A stretch of 9,963 nucleotides of DNA from an uncultured Peptococcaceae bacterium. GTDB lineage: Bacteria > Bacillota > Peptococcia > Peptococcales > Peptococcaceae. A program made the position numbers and the translations under genes. The stretch covers positions 1 through 9,963 of the forward strand of contig CALIQN010000078.1 of NCBI GenBank assembly GCA_938044045.1, written 5' to 3'. The first letter of the stretch is position 1, and the number at the start of each line of letters is the position of its first letter. Below, one piece after another: positions 6,492-9,963 of this stretch. The notes below the pieces were generated by a model. That model had not been told where the DNA came from and did not search any database. It was given only the letters and a program-made list of their open reading frames with translations.

Positions 6492-7725
6492 CAATCTGCC
6501 CTCCTAACTGCCTAAAGGTCTCAAAAAAGTCTGGATAAGACTTTCCTATCGCCTCTTTGCCCTCGAGGTTAATGGCTTCTTTTGCCAAACAACTTGCCAA
6601 AGCACCTGCCATCACCAAACGATGGTCACCAACGGCTGAAATATCGCCACCATCTAGGTAACCCTTGCCCGCTATCCTCATGCTATCTTCACTGAGGCTG
6701 ACTTTTGTCCCAAGGGCACGCACCAAGCTCGCCACACGCTCCAGTCGATCGGTCTCTTTATAACGCAAGCGTTTGGCATTGTAAAATAGGCTTTCGCCCT
6801 TTGCCCCACAGGCCAAAATCGCCAGTACAGGCAACAAATCAGGAATATTAGACATATCAAGGGATAGGGGTCTGGCTTCCCCTTTTGCCACCAAGATACC
6901 ATCCTTATTCACATTGACCTTTGCCCCATAAGCCTTTAAAATCTCAACTATTGCCTTATCACCCTGTAAGGAGTCCAAGCTCGCCCCCTTAGCATGGATA
7001 CCTTCTCCACCTAAGGCACCGGCACAAAGCCAAGGGGCAAGATTTGACCAATCGCCCTCAATGGTCACTTCCCCTGGACTTTTTAAGCCTTGACTCCTCA
7101 CATAATAATGCCCGACCTCTTCTTTTACCTTAGCTTGAAAAGCCTCTAAGACAGCAATGGTCAAATCAACATAGCTCTTGGACTCAAGGGGAGTTGTTGC
7201 CATGACTTCGATTTCTCCCATCGCACCACCGGCTAAAAGTAGTCCTGAAAAATACTGACTACTGATATTGCCCGGTAAGGCATAAGAGCCTTTTTGAAAC
7301 TCACCCCAAACCTCACACGGTACCCTATCTTGGCTAAACTGTACCCCACCTTGTTTTAGAGCATCAATAAGGGCATCAAGAGGTCTTTGGGGTAGTCTAC
7401 CATGGGCAGTGATACTGACCTTATCGGCAAATTGTCCCAAAATCGGCAAAATCAATCTCAAGGTCGTGCCTGACTCGCCAACATCAATACTGGCATAAGC
7501 TTGCCTTGTTTTACCTAAAATCTTTAGGCCGTCTTCCTCTTGCATGATGGATACCCCTAGGGCTTTTAGGGTATTAATCGTTGCCAAGACATCTTCAGAA
7601 TAGGTCAGACCAAAAATTTTGGTCTCGCCCTTGGCCAAAGCACTTGCCAAAAGCACGCGATGGGCATGTGCCTTGGCGCCTATTGCCCTTACTTCGCCAC
7701 TTAATTTTCTCGGTAAAATCTTCAT
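6481..7725 (-). CDS. aroA: 3-phosphoshikimate 1-carboxyvinyltransferase (EPSP synthase)
   Basis: Transfers the enolpyruvyl group of PEP to shikimate-3-phosphate. The 414-residue protein has the usual two-lobed EPSP synthase layout. Recognisable sites: GESGTTLRL (83-91), GRLPQRPLDAL (109-119), the shikimate-phosphate site GNISSQYFSG (152-161), EGDWSNLAPW (223-232), Asp296 in IPDLLPV, RYKETDRLERV (321-331) with Lys323, Glu324 and Arg327, GDHRLVMAGA (366-375) and GKSYPDFF (394-401) with Lys395. The N-terminal site, normally SKSxxxR, reads AKAHAHR (17-23): Lys18 and Arg23 are kept but both serines are alanine. All other catalytic positions look intact, so I expect activity. AAGGAG (7731-7736) overlaps the aroB stop and is five bases from the ATG. 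It shares 11 bases with aroC and has visibly higher GC than pheA or the operon tail. Confidence 0.96.
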   Translation of the reverse strand: MKILPRKLSGEVRAIGAKAHAHRVLLASALAKGETKIFGLTYSEDVLATINTLKALGVSIMQEEDGLKILGKTRQAYASIDVGESGTTLRLILPILGQFADKVSITAHGRLPQRPLDALIDALKQGGVQFSQDRVPCEVWGEFQKGSYALPGNISSQYFSGLLLAGGAMGEIEVMATTPLESKSYVDLTIAVLEAFQAKVKEEVGHYYVRSQGLKSPGEVTIEGDWSNLAPWLCAGALGGEGIHAKGASLDSLQGDKAIVEILKAYGAKVNVNKDGILVAKGEARPLSLDMSNIPDLLPVLAILACGAKGESLFYNAKRLRYKETDRLERVASLVRALGTKVSLSEDSMRIAGKGYLDGGDISAVGDHRLVMAGALASCLAKEAINLEGKEAIGKSYPDFFETFRQLGGQIDEF

Positions 7726-7734
7726 ACTTTCTCC

Positions 7735-8790
7735 TTATAATGGTAAAAACTCGCCTAAATTCGCCACTTCTACGTCATGTAAAAAACCACCATTTTCATT
7801 GGCCAACACCAAGGTAATCTTATCCCCCATCCGTTTTTTATCTGATAGAGCATAATACACGATTTTTTCCTGTCCCTCTGTCCAAGAAAAATCCAAGCCT
7901 TGTTGCTTTAAAATCAAGTTTAAATCCTCCACGACACTTTTAGGCACCAAATCCTTCTGCAATGCCCCTTCCATTATGAGCTTCATCCCAATCGCCACTG
8001 CCTTGCCATGACGATAGGTATAGCCACTTGCCTTTTCTATCCCATGAGCAAAGGTATGACCAAAATTTAAAAGCTTTCGTTTGCCGGTTTCAAACTCATC
8101 CTCTTGGACAATTTTTGCCTTCATGGCAATGGCACGCTCAATCAAGCTAACCAAGTTTGGACTATCTTTGGTGATGGTTTCTTCTTTTAATAGGGCATAG
8201 AGCCATTTTTCACCGATAAAAGCATATTTCACCACTTCTGCCAGTCCCTCTTGGAAATACATCTCTTCCAAACTCTCTAAGGTCGGCACCAAACAATAGA
8301 CTAACCTTGGTTGCTTAAAGGCACCACAAAGATTTTTACCTCGACTGAGGTTAATCCCTGTTTTTCCCCCTACAGAAGAATCCACCATAGATAGCAAGGT
8401 CGTCGGTATCCCGATAAAATCAATCCCACGCAAATACGTTGCGGCAACAAAACCTGTCAAGTCGCCGACAACGCCACCACCTAGGGCAATGAGTACGTCA
8501 CTTCGAGTGATGGTTTCCTTTGCCAAAAAGTCCAAAAGGGCAAAGTAAGTCTCTTGAGATTTATTTTCCTCACCATGAGGCATTATCCACTCTAAAACAC
8601 TGTAGCCTGCTGCTTGGAGCGCTTTTTTTAAATCATCCAAGTAAAGTGGTGCCACTTTATCATCACTGACAAGAACAAAACGTGTTGATAAAGGGTAGTC
8701 AAGATAACAGACAAAATCAAAAAAATCATTTTGGCTGATAATCACATGATAGGGTGTTTGGGTTTGGATAAGTAGGTCTCTATTTTGCAT
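7735..8790 (-). CDS. aroB: 3-dehydroquinate synthase
   Basis: Converts DAHP to 3-dehydroquinate, the second step, using tightly bound NAD+ and a divalent metal. The 351-residue product has normal length. Motifs: PHGEENKS (71-78), the nucleotide loop GGGVVGDLTGFVAA (104-117), RGIDFIGIPTTLLSMVDSSV (121-140), GGKTGIN (141-147), GLAEVVKYAF (182-191) with metal ligand Glu185, NFGHTFAHGIE (242-252) with His245, and RHGKAVAIGM (260-269) with His261. The open frame continues to 8820, but the start is set at the ATG at 8790: AAGGA (8798-8802) is seven bases upstream of it, while the ATG at 8820 has no ribosome site and would overlap tyrA by 41 bases. With the chosen start the overlap is 11 bases. The stop is nine bases before aroA. 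Identity secure. Confidence 0.97.
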   Translation of the reverse strand: MQNRDLLIQTQTPYHVIISQNDFFDFVCYLDYPLSTRFVLVSDDKVAPLYLDDLKKALQAAGYSVLEWIMPHGEENKSQETYFALLDFLAKETITRSDVLIALGGGVVGDLTGFVAATYLRGIDFIGIPTTLLSMVDSSVGGKTGINLSRGKNLCGAFKQPRLVYCLVPTLESLEEMYFQEGLAEVVKYAFIGEKWLYALLKEETITKDSPNLVSLIERAIAMKAKIVQEDEFETGKRKLLNFGHTFAHGIEKASGYTYRHGKAVAIGMKLIMEGALQKDLVPKSVVEDLNLILKQQGLDFSWTEGQEKIVYYALSDKKRMGDKITLVLANENGGFLHDVEVANLGEFLPL

Positions 8791-9610
8791 ACATTTTTCC
8801 TTTTTTCTCAACGCCTTCATCTAGTAAGGCTTTTAAACTGGCACCATCCTCATCTTGAATGGCTTGTTTCATCTCTTCTAATCTTTCAATGATACACGTC
8901 ATTTCCCTCACAAGATTGTCCTTATTGAGCAAAAATAACTCTGTCCACATTTTGGTATCCATCGTGGCAACCCTTGTCAAATCCTTGAGACTATCGGCAG
9001 AATAGCCTTGATGGTCGAGGGCTTGGGGTGAGCTGGCAAAGGCATTGGAAACAAGATGCGCGAGCTGAGAAGTGTAGGCAATCATCTCATCATGCCTTTG
9101 GCTTGTCGCCACTTTATAGCCCTTAAAGCCCAGATAATCAAAATAAGCACGCCACTTCGTTTCACTAAGCACCTTGTCCCAAAAGACTTCAGAGACAATC
9201 AGATAAGCCCCTTGGTAAAGACTTTCTCTACTATTTTCATATCCACCAACCTCACGCCCTGCCATAGGGTGGATGGGCGCATAGATTAGCCCTGCTGCTT
9301 CAAGAGAGGCTTTCAAAGCTTGCTCCAAAGGAAGCTTGACCCCACAGATATCGCTTATTATCGCCCCTTTTTTTAGCCTATCTTGATGTACCAAGACCCA
9401 ATTGATGGCCTCTTTTGGCTTTAAGCAAATCAAAAATAAATCTATCTCCCCCAAGACCGCCTCACTAAGCCACTTTGCCCTATAGGTCTCTTGGGCAAGA
9501 CGCATGGCTTCTTCTCTTAAATCACTGATGTATAAGTCTACCTCAAACCCTTGGCTTGCTTTTAAAAAAGAGCCTCCCATCAGTCCTAGACCAATCACTG
9601 CAACTTTCAT
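8780..9610 (-). CDS. tyrA: Prephenate dehydrogenase
   Basis: Oxidatively decarboxylates prephenate to 4-hydroxyphenylpyruvate, the tyrosine precursor. The 276-residue protein has an N-terminal Rossmann fold with GLGLMGGS (7-14); Asp30 at the end of the second strand favours NAD+ over NADP+. HPMAGRE (114-120) and TSQLAHLVSNAF (180-191), with catalytic His185, belong to the prephenate dehydrogenase domain, which continues as a helical C-terminal half. There is no fused chorismate mutase and no C-terminal ACT domain, so feedback by tyrosine is not obvious from domain content. GGAG six bases upstream overlaps the DAHP synthase stop region; the two genes are one base apart. Its last 11 bases overlap aroB. 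A cyclohexadienyl (arogenate) dehydrogenase specificity cannot be excluded by reading. Confidence 0.95.
   Translation of the reverse strand: MKVAVIGLGLMGGSFLKASQGFEVDLYISDLREEAMRLAQETYRAKWLSEAVLGEIDLFLICLKPKEAINWVLVHQDRLKKGAIISDICGVKLPLEQALKASLEAAGLIYAPIHPMAGREVGGYENSRESLYQGAYLIVSEVFWDKVLSETKWRAYFDYLGFKGYKVATSQRHDEMIAYTSQLAHLVSNAFASSPQALDHQGYSADSLKDLTRVATMDTKMWTELFLLNKDNLVREMTCIIERLEEMKQAIQDEDGASLKALLDEGVEKKGKMYAK
8798..8802 (-). promoter_or_regulatory. Ribosome binding site deciding the aroB start
   Basis: AAGGA inside an A-rich stretch on the minus strand, seven bases before ATG at 8790 and within the 3' end of tyrA. It supports the 351-residue AroB over a 361-residue version starting at 8820. 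Confidence 0.65.
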
Positions 9611-9611
9611 T

Positions 9612-9963
9612 TTACTCTCCTATTTTTGCCAGTCCCTCGCCTAATTTTCTTAAATCTTTCATCAGTTCCATAAAGACATCCGGCTCTAGTGCTTGTGGCC
9701 CATCACAAAGGGCGTTTTGAGGATCATTGTGTACTTCTATCATAAGCCCATCACAGCCTGCTGCCATGGCTGCCATAGAAAGTGGACGCACCAGTCTTTT
9801 AATCCCCGCAGCATGACTTGGATCAATAATGATTGGTAAGTGGGTGAGTTCTCTCATCATTGGTATCGCTGAAATATCGAGGGTATTTCTTGTCTTGGTT
9901 TCAAAAGTTCTAATCCCTCTTTCACAAAGAATAACATTTTGATTTCCATGAGCAAGAATATAT
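9612..9963 (-). CDS. aroF: 3-deoxy-7-phosphoheptulonate (DAHP) synthase, C-terminal part (cut by window edge)
   Basis: The first pathway enzyme, condensing PEP and erythrose-4-phosphate. Only the last 116 codons are in the window; reading continues without a stop to base 9962, so the methionine at 9860 is internal. The visible protein contains NVILCERGIRTFE, TRNTLDISAIP, the metal-site IIIDPSHAAGIKRLV and GLMIEVHNDPQNALCDGPQA. These are hallmarks of type I-beta (AroA/KDO8P-like) DAHP synthases common in Gram-positive bacteria, and exclude the plant-like type II class. An N-terminal regulatory domain (ferredoxin-like or chorismate mutase) may exist upstream but cannot be seen. The stop is one base from the tyrA start. 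The symbol follows common Gram-positive usage (aroF, sometimes aroG or aroA). The promoter and any leader regulation of the operon must lie beyond 9963. Confidence 0.95.
   Translation of the reverse strand, partial: YILAHGNQNVILCERGIRTFETKTRNTLDISAIPMMRELTHLPIIIDPSHAAGIKRLVRPLSMAAMAAGCDGLMIEVHNDPQNALCDGPQALEPDVFMELMKDLRKLGEGLAKIGE

Noticed and set aside
302..6515. Several plus-strand open frames of 61-116 codons (for example 302-550, 706-1056, 1541-1822, 5550-5837, 5951-6301)
   Set aside because: All lie opposite convincing minus-strand genes, show no recognisable domains, and read as antisense shadows.
6678..6902. Minus-strand 74-codon open frame inside aroA
   Set aside because: It is an out-of-frame shadow of aroA, in which the EPSP synthase motifs are read correctly in the main frame.
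6481..8700. Frequent TTGCCAA/TTGGCAA words as a DNA uptake or repeat signal
   Set aside because: They fall mostly on Leu-Ala-Lys type codons at irregular spacing and are best explained by coding sequence.

Overview
This 9,963-base window appears to come from a low-to-moderate GC Gram-positive bacterium, most likely a member of the Clostridia or a related Bacillota lineage. Evidence: strong AGGAGG-type ribosome binding sites before nearly every gene, a clostridial-type fused chorismate mutase/prephenate dehydratase lying between aroC and aroE, a type II dehydroquinase, and a small zinc-ribbon protein and a DUF3267-type membrane metalloprotease of the kind seen in Bacillota. The genus cannot be fixed from sequence reading alone.

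Every supported gene is on the minus strand, so transcription runs from position 9963 down to 1. Bases 9963-2573 hold an almost complete shikimate and aromatic amino acid operon. It contains the 3' end of a DAHP synthase (the entry enzyme), then tyrA, aroB, aroA, aroC, pheA, a fused aroE-aroK, and aroQ. Together they take erythrose-4-phosphate plus PEP through dehydroquinate, dehydroshikimate, shikimate, shikimate-3-phosphate and EPSP to chorismate, then on to prephenate, phenylpyruvate (PheA) and 4-hydroxyphenylpyruvate (TyrA). Only aminotransferases and the tryptophan branch are missing. Genes overlap by 11-20 bases or are 1-25 bases apart, so translation is probably coupled.

The same unbroken gene string continues (2589-1287) with three genes that have no obvious link to aromatic synthesis: a DUF3267-type membrane zincin, a 79-residue zinc-ribbon protein and a UspA-family protein. 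A perfect 20-base palindrome followed by a T-run (1283-1258) ends this unit.

The last section (1257-1) is a second transcription unit. It has a plausible sigma-A promoter, a membrane-anchored beta-rich protein resembling DUF4097 adhesin-like proteins, whose start is most likely a GTG, and the first 56 codons of a TauE/SafE-type membrane transporter cut off by the window edge.

The longest stretch without a gene is 129 bases (1158-1286), and it holds the terminator, an inverted repeat and the promoter. I saw no tRNA, rRNA, CRISPR array, insertion sequence or riboswitch. Most of the window is ordinary core metabolism. The points worth a second look are the AroE-AroK fusion, the loss of both serines in the AroA SKS motif, and the non-aromatic tail genes coupled to aroQ. 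I found no convincing undescribed system.
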